This document shows positions 26,229-34,636 of a stretch of 36,205 bases of DNA, one piece after another. Within the stretch, counting starts at the first letter, position 1; the number at the start of each line of letters is the position of its first letter. The notes under the pieces were generated by a model. That model did no database searches. It saw nothing but the letters and a program-made list of their open reading frames with translations, and was not told the origin of the DNA. This DNA comes from Brasilonema sp. CT11 (GTDB taxonomy: Bacteria > Cyanobacteriota > Cyanobacteriia > Cyanobacteriales > Nostocaceae): positions 1 through 36,205 of the forward strand of contig NZ_JABXYX010000078.1 of assembly GCF_017982655.1 (NCBI RefSeq), read 5' to 3'. The translations under genes and the position numbers were made by a program.

Positions 26229-26270
26229 GGCAGTATGAGCTTATGAGAATGTATGATGCATCGTACTGCC
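26229..26270 (-). terminator. Terminator after the HpsJ-like gene
   Basis: On the minus strand a stem of GGCAGTACGA against TCATACTGCC (26261-26270 with 26229-26238, one G-U pair) is followed by CACTTTTATT, a T-rich run. It begins 15 bases after the HpsJ stop, so it fits a rho-independent terminator that would separate this gene from the GT2 gene. Confidence 0.65.
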
Positions 26271-26284
26271 TTCAAAATAATGGA

Positions 26285-27118
26285 CTAGCGTGCAGGCATT
26301 TTGCGTTTACCACCTAGAGCATTCAGACCTTTTAATCCTGACCAGCCGATAATAATGTAAGCAATAGACAACAGCAAACTGCCTATAACAATTCTCAAAC
26401 CGGGCTTCCAATTGTCTTCAGCTTGTTTTATCAGTTCATCGCGGCGAGCGCGAATTTGCCCTAATCTTTGATTTGCCAGTTGCTGTGGATCACTTTGTTG
26501 GGCTATGAATTTGTCAAGTTCTTGAGGATTGGCTTTGAATTTCTTGAGCAAATCTTTTGTCGCTTGGGGAATATTGGGGTTATTCAGTGCTTGCTGATAA
26601 CGCTGATCATCTTGAAGAAGTTCAGTATATTGTGCTTTGACTTGGGCTTTCTGCTTCTCTACAGATGCTTTGACTTGATCGTTACCAAGTTGAGCTTGCA
26701 CTTGGTTAAGCTGACCTTTCAATTGGTTTTCTGCTAGTTGTGCATCTCTGGTGATTTGATCAACTGTTTGAGTTCTTTGATTAATGATATTCCCAGCATG
26801 GACAGGAGCAATAATCAAAAAGAGTAATCCCAAGATACTTGATATCACAAGAGCTGGCATTCTCAAGTCTATAGACTGGCGTTGAGTACCATCATCAAAA
26901 CTGTCAATCCAATAGCCAGTAAATAGCATACCCAATGCGACTAATGGCACGACTCCTCGATCAACCAAACTTGCTGCCCATCTGAGTTGCAACAGCCTAT
27001 CGGTTGGGCTGAAGTCAAGGCTTATAATCAAAAAATCAATCAAAAAGGACAATATTAAAATTATCCCAATCACTTTGAGTGTGCGGGCTGCGATCGCAGC
27101 ACCTAAACGGTTATTCAT
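26285..27118 (-). CDS. hpsJ: HpsJ-like membrane protein (hormogonium polysaccharide)
   Basis: A 277-residue protein with four predicted membrane helices: VIGIILILSFLIDFLIIS (about 17-34), VVPLVALGMLFTGYW (56-70), LVISSILGLLFLIIAP (90-105) and IVIGSLLLSIAYIIIGW near the C-terminus. Between helices 3 and 4 is a 125-residue soluble Gln/Lys-rich coiled coil (QLAENQLKGQLNQVQAQL; VKASVEKQKAQVKAQYTEL). This matches what I recall of HpsJ family proteins encoded near hps genes in Nostoc and implicated in hormogonium polysaccharide production. HpsJ variants also occur with cyanobacterial exosortases, so the exact role is open. Strand and neighbours support the hps role. The 27119-27447 gap upstream may carry its own promoter. 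Confidence 0.72.
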   Translation of the reverse strand: MNNRLGAAIAARTLKVIGIILILSFLIDFLIISLDFSPTDRLLQLRWAASLVDRGVVPLVALGMLFTGYWIDSFDDGTQRQSIDLRMPALVISSILGLLFLIIAPVHAGNIINQRTQTVDQITRDAQLAENQLKGQLNQVQAQLGNDQVKASVEKQKAQVKAQYTELLQDDQRYQQALNNPNIPQATKDLLKKFKANPQELDKFIAQQSDPQQLANQRLGQIRARRDELIKQAEDNWKPGLRIVIGSLLLSIAYIIIGWSGLKGLNALGGKRKMPAR

Positions 27119-27447
27119 AGTTTTTCGTTTTGTAGTTGACTGAAGTCAATATTTTATATAAAGGTACTGGAATATTGTTCCTATTCGGCTACCTATTATT
27201 TCTGTTTGAGAGATTCTTTTTTGGGTGATATATTTTCTACCCTTTAATGTAAGCCACACCACGGTAGCATCTCGATTCTAGGTTGTCTTCAGAAAAACCC
27301 TTGTGTAAAAAAAAACAAAATTAACACTGACAACGTTGATAGCTGTAGTAAGTATTCCATTAGAGGGGTTTGAGATACATTTTTATGGTGTGATGGGTGG
27401 GGTGTAGGGCAAAAAATCACTACAGACTCTCGTCACAACAAATCAGT
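27119..27447. other. Gene-free stretch between HpsJ and the TIGR04282-type gene
   Basis: These 329 bases hold no gene that I can support. There is an A-run (27308-27318), a short GGTGGGGTGTAGGGC piece of the GGTGTAGG minisatellite type, and otherwise AT-rich sequence. It probably contains the HpsJ promoter. Confidence 0.5.
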
Positions 27448-28089
27448 TTAGTGCTTAAGTTTGAGAATCTCTTCCCAAATTGGCAAATCCTCTGGACGAT
27501 CAATATCAGCCAAGTGAGGTAAGTCAGCGACTGATAAATTTAACGTCTGAGCAATACTTATAGTCTGATGGAACACTTGAGAGGTTCCCCAGTCTATATT
27601 GATAAATAATTCTGGCACAAGACGTTGCAAACCAATTAAGTAATAGCCACCATCTACCGCAGGACCAAGGACAAGCTCGCATTGCACCAGTCGTGCAAAA
27701 GCTTCTGCTAAAATCTGGTTATTGACACCAGGGCAGTCGGTACCGATAGTCACGACTTTTTCTGCACCTGATTGAAAGGCATTCAAGAAAGATTGTGCCA
27801 TCCGCAAACCCAAATCTCCTTGCCCTTGAGGTTGGTAAATTAAGTCATATCCTAGCCACTCTTGCATAAGTTGCAAATTCCCACCTGCAAAGCGTACTTC
27901 AAAAGATATGGCGGAAGTCTTTTGCAACTGTTTGACTTGAGATAGTGTGTGCTCTGTCATTTGACGCTGAAGATTTGCCGCACCTTCAGTTCCCAAAGCA
28001 GGTATCAGTCGAGTTTTTGTCTTGCCTGGTTCTGGATAGCGCGTGAAAATGATCAGATGCTGTTTTGCTGTTTCTGGTAGATTTAGCAC
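27448..28089 (-). CDS. TIGR04282-type glycosyltransferase (DUF2064)
   Basis: A 213-residue GT-A-like protein opening HLIIFTRYPEPGKTKTRLIP. KVVTIGTDCPGVNNQI supplies the acidic motif, and LVLGPAVDGGYYLIGL is the hallmark loop of the family. TIGR04282 is named for arsenosugar biosynthesis, but members are common without arsenic genes, and none is seen here. Its position after HpsD suggests a part in building the secreted polysaccharide instead. The start is set at the GTG at 28089. The longer frame to 28212 is translated intergenic repeat (residues such as FLRALCVLAVRFF), so it is rejected. Confidence 0.83.
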   Translation of the reverse strand: MLNLPETAKQHLIIFTRYPEPGKTKTRLIPALGTEGAANLQRQMTEHTLSQVKQLQKTSAISFEVRFAGGNLQLMQEWLGYDLIYQPQGQGDLGLRMAQSFLNAFQSGAEKVVTIGTDCPGVNNQILAEAFARLVQCELVLGPAVDGGYYLIGLQRLVPELFINIDWGTSQVFHQTISIAQTLNLSVADLPHLADIDRPEDLPIWEEILKLKH

Positions 28090-28142
28090 GAGATACCTTC
28101 TTGAATCAATTAAAAATATAGCAATCCTAGATAGGTAGTGAA

Positions 28143-28200
28143 CAAAAAAACGAACCGCCAAGACGCAAAGAGCACGAAGAAAAGAAAGAGAAGAGGGAGA
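28143..28200. repeat. Dispersed intergenic repeat between hpsD and the TIGR04282 gene
   Basis: The sequence ACGAACCGCCAAGACGCAAA followed by GAGCACGAAGAAAAGAAAGAG matches a motif common in cyanobacterial intergenic DNA (from memory). Read on the minus strand it gives the pseudo-coding stretch removed from the downstream gene. It lies in the 28090-28233 gap. Confidence 0.6.
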
Positions 28201-28233
28201 AGGTGTGTACATCCTATTTAGGAAGGCTGTATA

Positions 28234-28788
28234 TTAATAGCAATACTTACCACCGTTGTCGGGTTTATCGTTTTCTTTTGCCGTTCTCATTGCACCTAAG
28301 ATTGTAGAAATATAGACGCAACGCTTAGCTTTACCACCAGACTTACTAGATAAAGTTATTCGTCCTAACGGGGGTTTCCTAATATTACCTTTGTCATCAA
28401 ATTCGATGTGCCTAACATCATTTGATTGTTGTAAGCTTGTTTCCGCATCCAAGCGCACATTTGGATCTAAATTATTCCAAATAGCGTTAACTGGGTTAAC
28501 TGTAGCTTGATGAACTGCCCATTGCACAATATCGTTTTGTTCGCGAAAACTAACTTGCCAGGTTAATTTATTTTTGGTAGCTTGGCTTTGAGCTTGGCGT
28601 ATAGCAAGATAAACTTCGTTTTGAGCAGTGTTGAGGCGCTGAGTATCGACAAAAGCTAGCCAACTTGGAATTGATATGGCAGCTAAGATACTAATTATGA
28701 CAACACTTACTAAAAGTTCTAGTAGCGTGAAGCCATTGCTAGAACAATTCTGCTTATCCTTGAACTTATTTAGCAGATAAGAACCCAT
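28234..28788 (-). CDS. hpsD: Pseudopilin, HpsD-like (GspH type)
   Basis: A 184-residue prepilin-like protein. After a short basic leader is the prepilin peptidase site G19^FTLLE with glutamate at +5, then a hydrophobic helix VVIISILAAISIPSWLAF. A soluble beta-rich domain follows, with a C-terminal cysteine pair (KRCVY ... KYCY) that may form a disulfide. It would be cleaved by a PilD-type peptidase and assembled in a type II/type IV-like filament. Its ATG at 28788 overlaps the end of hpsC by 23 bases, suggesting translational coupling; a longer start at 28839 is possible. HpsB/C/D are the pseudopilins of the Nostoc hps locus, and the D label follows gene order. Confidence 0.8.
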   Translation of the reverse strand: MGSYLLNKFKDKQNCSSNGFTLLELLVSVVIISILAAISIPSWLAFVDTQRLNTAQNEVYLAIRQAQSQATKNKLTWQVSFREQNDIVQWAVHQATVNPVNAIWNNLDPNVRLDAETSLQQSNDVRHIEFDDKGNIRKPPLGRITLSSKSGGKAKRCVYISTILGAMRTAKENDKPDNGGKYCY

Positions 28789-29701
28789 TTTCTTGGACTC
28801 GTATACTTGCCTGAGGAAAATATGTTTTATTATTCTCATTTAAATCTATATTATTGTTTTGAAGACGAGCGAGGGAATTACCACGTAAATAAATTTCTGC
28901 TACGGTATTTTCTGAATTGACACAAACGTAAAAGCCTCGTGTTCTAACATTTTTAGTTGCAACAGCATCTCCACTGCCATAAAATTGTGGCAACTGTTGA
29001 CCTATTGTGCAATTAGAAGGTGCTGGATTGGTATTATCATTTATTGTAGTTTGATCAATGTAATCAACTAAAGGCTCAATCTTTTGTGTGTACTTCTCAC
29101 CACTCTTTTTTGTCCATTGATTCATCTTACTCTTAAGATTGCCTAAGCCTTGCAGATTAAATATCTGAAAACCTTTGTCTCGCTCATTGTCTTTCTTATC
29201 AGTCTTAGGAGGCTCATAGCCATCGCTTATTTGAAATCTACCGATTCGAGCAGCTTTAGACCATGTAGAGTCATTATCTTTAATCAAATAATAGGCAACT
29301 AAAGAGTAGAAAAAGGTATTATCTTTCAAGATAGTAGAATTTTCTTTTGAAACAAATGTTCGCTTCCAAAAGACAAGAACAGGAAAAAATGTATTTTTAT
29401 CACCATACCTTGGTAGTTGTTGCCTGATTGCATTAATGCCATCAGCATCATATATATAGACTGACTGTTGCAAGTCTCGCGCGATATAGTCAAGTGCTGC
29501 TTTGATTTCTTGCTCGGTATCTGCCTTTGCTTGCTCTTGTCGTTCAGTTGTCATAATATTAATCATGAATCCTAGCAAAGGTGTGATAACAAGAGTAGCT
29601 ATGATGATGCCTACCAGTAACTCAATCAAGGTAAAGCCATCACATTTATTTTTCTGGCGAAAAAGCTTTAACTGCTTAATGAAAAGCCATAATAAATTCA
29701 T
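28766..29701 (-). CDS. hpsC: Pseudopilin, HpsC-like
   Basis: A 311-residue prepilin with the cleavage site DG22^FTLIELLVG (glutamate at +5) and a hydrophobic stretch IIIATLVITPLLGFMIN. The soluble part is large for a pseudopilin: ALDYIARDLQQSVYIYD resembles GspJ/PilW-type proteins, followed by a charged insert (PPKTDKKDNERDKGF) and a C-terminal part with cysteines in CTIGQQLPQF and GFYVCVNS. The start is the ATG at 29701; in-frame codons upstream reach a TTG inside hpsB. It begins 32 bases after the hpsB stop. Order and class match hpsC of the Nostoc hormogonium polysaccharide locus. Confidence 0.82.
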   Translation of the reverse strand: MNLLWLFIKQLKLFRQKNKCDGFTLIELLVGIIIATLVITPLLGFMINIMTTERQEQAKADTEQEIKAALDYIARDLQQSVYIYDADGINAIRQQLPRYGDKNTFFPVLVFWKRTFVSKENSTILKDNTFFYSLVAYYLIKDNDSTWSKAARIGRFQISDGYEPPKTDKKDNERDKGFQIFNLQGLGNLKSKMNQWTKKSGEKYTQKIEPLVDYIDQTTINDNTNPAPSNCTIGQQLPQFYGSGDAVATKNVRTRGFYVCVNSENTVAEIYLRGNSLARLQNNNIDLNENNKTYFPQASIRVQENGFLSAK

Positions 29702-29733
29702 AATATTGATTTGCTCGGAATAGTTACCGAGAT

Positions 29734-30441
29734 TTAGCAATGAGACTTAGGATTAGGATTAGTAGCAGGAGGTTTCAGGCGCTGACAGAAATCACTAAAT
29801 GTTGTTACTTTACTTGATATTTCTGTTGTCATTTCTACTAAAGGTGCTTGTTTTGCTGTTAAACCTGTCCCTTTAGTGAAAGTTTCTGCTTGTTTAATGT
29901 CTGGGTCTTTCGATGCCTTTAATGTGATGCTAGGCTTATTGAAAGCGTCTGCTCTGTAGACTCGCAACCCCAATCTATAGCCATCCTCGGGATTGTTGGA
30001 AGTAGGGTTATACCCAAATCCCTGAACAATCATGTCTTTGAAGTTATCACTTGTACAACCTCCCGTTTCTCCATCGACGCAATATAACTGAGATGATGGA
30101 GTTGCAGGAGAGATTTCACATAAGCCAGTTCCAGTTGTAGGACAAGTCAGGGTTCCTGAGGGTGCATCTGGCGAAGGTGAATCGGTCGTTGTTGCCGCGC
30201 TGTTCGTTATGATGGGTGGTGGTGGAATTGTGCTTGATTTAATGCCATCAATATAAGTTTGAGCAGCGTTAGTTGCTAACTCAATACGCCTTGCTTGTAA
30301 GCGTGTTGCGACAGAGAAGATAATAAGAGGTGCGATCGCCACTAGTAAAATGCCAACAACAACGACTGCTATTAATGATTCAATGATGGTAAAACCTGAC
30401 TGACTAGATAAAGATGTTTGTTGCTGTTTGTGGTGAATCAT
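29734..30441 (-). CDS. hpsB: Pseudopilin, HpsB-like
   Basis: A 235-residue pseudopilin with site SG16^FTIIESLIAV (glutamate at +5) and membrane helix VVVVGILLVAIAPLIIF. The mature domain has a Ser/Thr/Pro-rich linker (SPSPDAPSG) and cysteines in TLTCPTTGTGLCE and LYCVDGETGGCTS, plausible disulfides outside the cytoplasm. The start is the ATG at 30441. Upstream lies a heptamer array rather than a recognisable promoter, and the gene is separated from hpsA by the four-helix-bundle gene. It would be part of the secretion filament for hormogonium polysaccharide. Confidence 0.82.
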   Translation of the reverse strand: MIHHKQQQTSLSSQSGFTIIESLIAVVVVGILLVAIAPLIIFSVATRLQARRIELATNAAQTYIDGIKSSTIPPPPIITNSAATTTDSPSPDAPSGTLTCPTTGTGLCEISPATPSSQLYCVDGETGGCTSDNFKDMIVQGFGYNPTSNNPEDGYRLGLRVYRADAFNKPSITLKASKDPDIKQAETFTKGTGLTAKQAPLVEMTTEISSKVTTFSDFCQRLKPPATNPNPKSHC

Positions 30442-30445
30442 AACA

Positions 30446-30480
30446 TTATCAGTTATCAGTTATCAGTTATCAGTTATCAG
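30446..30480. repeat. TTATCAG heptamer array
   Basis: Five head-to-tail copies of TTATCAG lie between the start of hpsB and the stop of the four-helix-bundle gene. A perfect 7-bp period is the short tandemly repeated type of heterocystous cyanobacteria. Confidence 0.9.
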
Positions 30481-30490
30481 AGATTATAGT

Positions 30491-30823
30491 TTACTTGAGG
30501 ATTGAGAAAAGGATTTTTGCTATCTCTTCAGCATCTTCATGGATACTGCTAAATGCTTGAGCATCAATATACCCTGTGTCTTTTAAAAGGGACAACCAAT
30601 ACTTACTTTCAAGACATTCTTTGTAAGCAATAGAAATTTTTGCAGAAAATTCTGCTGGTGATATAGCTCCATTTGCTTCCGCAATATTGGCTCCAATTGA
30701 TGTTCCACTTATAATTAATTGTTTTGATAAAATAAATTCTTTTTTCTCTTGAGTCAAATATTTATAAGCATTTACAATCCTGATAGCAAACTTATACGCC
30801 TTCTCATATACCAAACTGTTCAT
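30491..30823 (-). CDS. Four-helix-bundle protein (23S rRNA intervening-sequence family)
   Basis: A 110-residue all-helical protein: LVYEKAYKFAIRIVNAYKYL, QLIISGTSIGANIAEANGA, AKISIAYKECLESKYWLSLL and AEEIAKILFSILK are four amphipathic helices. The SxGANIAEA helix start is the mark of the S23/TIGR02436 family, first found in intervening sequences of 23S rRNA genes. The biochemical role is unknown. It starts at the ATG at 30823. It is in the same orientation as, and lies between, hpsA and hpsB, with heptamer repeats on both sides, so it looks like an insertion. Confidence 0.9.
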   Translation of the reverse strand: MNSLVYEKAYKFAIRIVNAYKYLTQEKKEFILSKQLIISGTSIGANIAEANGAISPAEFSAKISIAYKECLESKYWLSLLKDTGYIDAQAFSSIHEDAEEIAKILFSILK

Positions 30824-30831
30824 AGCTTACT

Positions 30832-31013
30832 GTTCACTGTTCACTGTTTACTGTTCACTGTTCACTGTTCACCCTATGGCTAACGCCACGCCTTACGGCT
30901 ATCGGGGAGAACCTTCGGTTCCGCTAGCCCCTAAGGGGGCGCTGCGCAAACGCGCTCCGCCAGATGCTACGGAGGGAAACCCTCATCAAGCACTGGACTC
31001 ACTGTTCACTGAT
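30832..31013. repeat. Heptamer array plus GC-rich palindromic repeat
   Basis: ACTGTTC-type heptamers (about 30832-30873) run into a core with TAACGCCACGCCTTACGGC, GGAGAACCTTCGGTTCCGC, TAGCCCCTAAGGGGGCGCTG and CTACGGAGGGAAACCCTC, then another CACTGTTCACTG. It is the reverse complement of the element at 16236-16440. It ends exactly where the hpsA stop begins. Confidence 0.9.
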
Positions 31014-34000
31014 TTAAGAACATGTACCGCGTTGATCTTGGCTAATGGTGTAGTTACCATTAGGATCTTGAGCACACAACAAAGTTTTTATCCAAGCATC
31101 GTCTCGTCCGACTTCTCTGTAAAACTCATTCGGCTTGTTTGTTGCGGGTGTTGTAAAGTGTAGAGAGAATAAGTCAGGTGGCTGATTCAGCAAGGCTGTA
31201 TCATAACTCCAGAAACGATTGGGCGGAGTAAAAAAAGACGTACGATTTAGATTTGGATTGGAAGGATTGCTTCCATTAATAACTGTTTGCCAAGGAGCAG
31301 TGGCATAATTACTGTGTTTAAATTGGATAAAAGAACCAGCTACTATGTGGCTTACGCCTTCCCAGCGTTCTAAGTAACGTACAAAGTTTTCCAAACCACC
31401 ATTGCTTTCTGTTGGGCGTCCCGGCGTGTTACCTTGAGCGAAGATGAGATTTGTTTGTGTGTTTGTGGCAGTTTGCATCGAATTATAGTCACTATCTTCA
31501 CGAAACCTAAAGCGAAAATTATCAGATAAAACTGTAATTGCATCAGCTACAACTACTGCTGAACGCCAAGTTTCGCCAGTGTTGCAACCAGGAAATTGAC
31601 CTGGGCGACAGCCGAAGTTAGAATTTAGTGATTGACGTGCGTAGAATTTATTACTCCAGTCCTTTTCCCCTTTTAAGGAGTTGTCTGTGAACTCTTCTTG
31701 GGTGTGAACATTGAAATTTCCTTTGATGTAAACTGGCACGTTAGATACTAAAATGAGTCCTTTTTCTTCTGAGTTATAGGTAGCGTTACGGCTTAAGTTA
31801 CTCCCATTAATCAGCATAATGGCATTTGGTCGGCGAGTTGAATCTAATTTGAAGTCAGTAGCACTAACATCTAAATTGTTGGGTTCACTATCGTCGGGGA
31901 GTGCATCATCACGAGTGGTGTAAATAATTCCACTATTTGGAAATAGAAACTCACCACCACTTTTTGATTTTCTGCGTAACAAATCCAAATCTAAGATAGT
32001 GGCGCGAATTTCTAACGGTTCACGCGATTCAACTGCTTTAATCTCTCTTGCATCAAGAAAAGCAGTTTCCATAATAGCGCCATGAGGAATAACAGTATCT
32101 GTAGGATTACCGATAGTACCGTCTAAAATTTTCAAAGCGCAAATAGCAGAATCAACTGCTGATTGTTCTGCAAGGGTAAGAGGTTGACTAGCTGTGATTT
32201 TTTTCCAAGCATTTTGAAGTGGTTTATTCACCAAGCGTCCGTTTGGGTATTTCAGCTGTGCTTGGTAATTCAGCACATTCTCGTAACCTGTGGTTGAGAG
32301 AGATGAAGCTGAGTAGACAACACCGTTGTTAGAGTCACCTGGATTATTACTAATCTTAGGTAGCCCAGTTAAGTCTCTGTTTGTATTTCTTAAGCTAACG
32401 TCTGGTAAATCTTTCTGGTTTCTGGCTGTTGTGCTATTTGTAGGGTTGTAATAGCTGCTGACACAAGCAATTGGTTTTTGATAGTCAGTTGGAATCTTTG
32501 GATTGTAGGAGTCATCTTGGTAGTGATAAACTGCTGTAGCCCGCATTCGTAGATAAGGTGTCTTCTCATCGGGCATAGTATCTGGTGGATCTGCTATGGT
32601 ATCTAGTTTTGGATCTGCGATCGCACTAGCAAATTGAGCACTACCGCCACCAGAAGTGTAACGACTAGATAAATAAATTCCTGCACCTGTGACAACTCGC
32701 AAACCTCCGACGACATCCAAAGAAGTTTGTGGTTTTTGTGCTGCTGACTTTTCCCAAAACTCGTCTCGACCTGTGGCTTCCAAATCCTCTAACTGGTATG
32801 CTTGGGAGAAGCGCTTACGAGTTACAGTACTATTCTTTCCCTTGCTATCAACATCCCATTCCTTACCAGTAATAGTCTGTCCTTCGTCTGGTGAACTGAG
32901 AAATTTGCCTTTGGTTGTGTCATACCATAATTGAGGTAAATTATTGCCAACTAAAATGCGATCGCCTATTTTTTGCTCTTTATCTGCTTTTGCTTGTTCT
33001 ACTGGTTCTGTTGCAGGTAGATAAAGTTTACTACCGTTATCTTTAATTCCTATTTCGGCATAATTAGTAGCAGTTTTACCATCAGCAGGATTGAAGGGAA
33101 ACACCCATTCATCCACTGGTCTTAAAGAGTTTCCATTTCCTTGAAGAGGACTATTTGTTTCATAGTCGGAACTTCGATATTTTAGTGGATTACTACCTTG
33201 TGGTATTTCGGCGTATGGAACACGACGTGTTCTTTTTTTAAAGTAAGCTTTTAGCTTTTTATCACGAACTTTAGCAGGATTTAAAGTGTAGTCCTCTGCT
33301 AAATCTCGTTTTATTTCCTGTTGGACTTCATCAGGAAGGTCTGCGTTATTTGGATATGCAGTATTTGTTGCTTGCACTAACCTGCCAATTCGTTTTGTAT
33401 ACGCCTCATCATTATAAGCTGCCGTGTTTCCGTAAACAGATGTAGGTACAGTTTTATTTGTGTTGTTTATAACCTGACTTTCAATTGTGCTGTTAGGTAC
33501 ATAAGATTGATCAAACAAATCTACTTGCACATCACCATGACTGGAATTGTCTGTTACTCTACTATCTATTACATTTCCAGCGACAATAATTTTGCTATTT
33601 ACCTCTTTGAAATAGCATGAATTTGGACTACTAACTAGATAGAACTTGATAGGCTGAGCCAGTCTTGTTGTTAGCAAATTACCATTTGTGAAGACACGTC
33701 CATTTAGACTGATACCTTCTTCAGAAGCAATTTCTAAATCATCTTCATAGACAACCCCATTGTTAGTGAGGGGTATTCTTTCTTGCTCTCGATCTTGCTG
33801 ATATTCTAGAGCGACAAAGCCTTTATTACCTCTAAAAATTTCATATTTATTAGTATTTAATATTGTTAAGTCTGTAATTGGCACAGTCGTACTATAAACA
33901 AAAATACTTTTTTTTAGCTTTTCACCGACTTTATACCAACCATTAGTACTTACTAAGTTCGCGCTAGTGGTAGCTAAATTTTGACATTCGTTACCAACAG

Positions 34001-34631
34001 TATCTGTGTCCATCGGTTGCGTTCTTGCTTTTAAGAAATTTCCGGGTTGATTACTAGTTGGAGTCCGAAAGTAAAGACCATAGAGAGTGTAACTATCAAA
34101 CTTACCGTTATTGTCCGTATCTACAGGATATTTCCAAACAGTTTGTAGAGTCTCGTCGCCTTGAACAAGTTTTAACTGTGTCTCATCACCAAAAGTAAAT
34201 TCGTTAAGGTTATTATTGATAACTTGTTCCAGTGAAAAATCTGAAGGAATTGAGGACTCTAACCTAGAATCTCCAAATAACTGTTCTATTTTTGCTTTTG
34301 CTCTTTCAATAGCAGGGTTAGCTGCATTCAGGACAGCCTCATTCACTCGGACATTACTAGCATTTTTTGCCCTTTCAAAAGACCGAAATAAAATAGCAGT
34401 TGTTATTAACACAACTACCAATGCTACCATTGCGACAGTTGGTAACACAAAACCAGCATTTACACTTGACTGTTGTTTTTTCTTATTGACTAGTATTGCC
34501 CGTAATAGCTGAAGAATTTGTTTTTTAATTGTAGATACAAATATTTTACTAATTTGTCTATAAAATCTCTTGATTTTCTTTAATCTCCAACGATAGTGAA
34601 ACATAAGTAGTTGACTGCTAAAATTTCTCAT
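31014..34631 (-). CDS. hpsA: HpsA-like giant prepilin-type protein
   Basis: A 1205-residue protein recognised as HpsA-like from its place ahead of the pseudopilins and its design. A basic cytoplasmic leader of about 60 residues ends in VNAG60^FVLPTVAM. A hydrophobic helix (ALVVVLITTAILF) follows, then about 1,100 residues of exported, Asn/Thr/Ser-rich, low-cysteine sequence without membrane spans. Unlike HpsB-D, position +5 after the cleavage glycine is Thr, not Glu (FVLPT). The C-terminal part has repeated short beta motifs (LSRNATYNSEEKGLILVSN). In Nostoc punctiforme, hpsA belongs to the locus required for hormogonium polysaccharide and motility. I start at ATG 34631 (34604 is an alternative). 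The promoter lies in the repeat-rich 34632-35606 gap. Confidence 0.8.
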   Translation of the reverse strand: MRNFSSQLLMFHYRWRLKKIKRFYRQISKIFVSTIKKQILQLLRAILVNKKKQQSSVNAGFVLPTVAMVALVVVLITTAILFRSFERAKNASNVRVNEAVLNAANPAIERAKAKIEQLFGDSRLESSIPSDFSLEQVINNNLNEFTFGDETQLKLVQGDETLQTVWKYPVDTDNNGKFDSYTLYGLYFRTPTSNQPGNFLKARTQPMDTDTVGNECQNLATTSANLVSTNGWYKVGEKLKKSIFVYSTTVPITDLTILNTNKYEIFRGNKGFVALEYQQDREQERIPLTNNGVVYEDDLEIASEEGISLNGRVFTNGNLLTTRLAQPIKFYLVSSPNSCYFKEVNSKIIVAGNVIDSRVTDNSSHGDVQVDLFDQSYVPNSTIESQVINNTNKTVPTSVYGNTAAYNDEAYTKRIGRLVQATNTAYPNNADLPDEVQQEIKRDLAEDYTLNPAKVRDKKLKAYFKKRTRRVPYAEIPQGSNPLKYRSSDYETNSPLQGNGNSLRPVDEWVFPFNPADGKTATNYAEIGIKDNGSKLYLPATEPVEQAKADKEQKIGDRILVGNNLPQLWYDTTKGKFLSSPDEGQTITGKEWDVDSKGKNSTVTRKRFSQAYQLEDLEATGRDEFWEKSAAQKPQTSLDVVGGLRVVTGAGIYLSSRYTSGGGSAQFASAIADPKLDTIADPPDTMPDEKTPYLRMRATAVYHYQDDSYNPKIPTDYQKPIACVSSYYNPTNSTTARNQKDLPDVSLRNTNRDLTGLPKISNNPGDSNNGVVYSASSLSTTGYENVLNYQAQLKYPNGRLVNKPLQNAWKKITASQPLTLAEQSAVDSAICALKILDGTIGNPTDTVIPHGAIMETAFLDAREIKAVESREPLEIRATILDLDLLRRKSKSGGEFLFPNSGIIYTTRDDALPDDSEPNNLDVSATDFKLDSTRRPNAIMLINGSNLSRNATYNSEEKGLILVSNVPVYIKGNFNVHTQEEFTDNSLKGEKDWSNKFYARQSLNSNFGCRPGQFPGCNTGETWRSAVVVADAITVLSDNFRFRFREDSDYNSMQTATNTQTNLIFAQGNTPGRPTESNGGLENFVRYLERWEGVSHIVAGSFIQFKHSNYATAPWQTVINGSNPSNPNLNRTSFFTPPNRFWSYDTALLNQPPDLFSLHFTTPATNKPNEFYREVGRDDAWIKTLLCAQDPNGNYTISQDQRGTCS

Positions 34632-34636
34632 AAAAA

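Noticed and set aside
28090-28212. N-terminal extension of the TIGR04282-type protein
   Set aside because: The 41 extra residues are translated intergenic repeat; the conserved fold begins right after the GTG at 28089.
30446-30480. Tandem repeats considered as a CRISPR array
   Set aside because: Period is 7 bases with no spacers and no cas genes nearby.
30876-31163. 95-residue plus-strand frame
   Set aside because: Starts in the palindromic repeat and runs antisense into hpsA.
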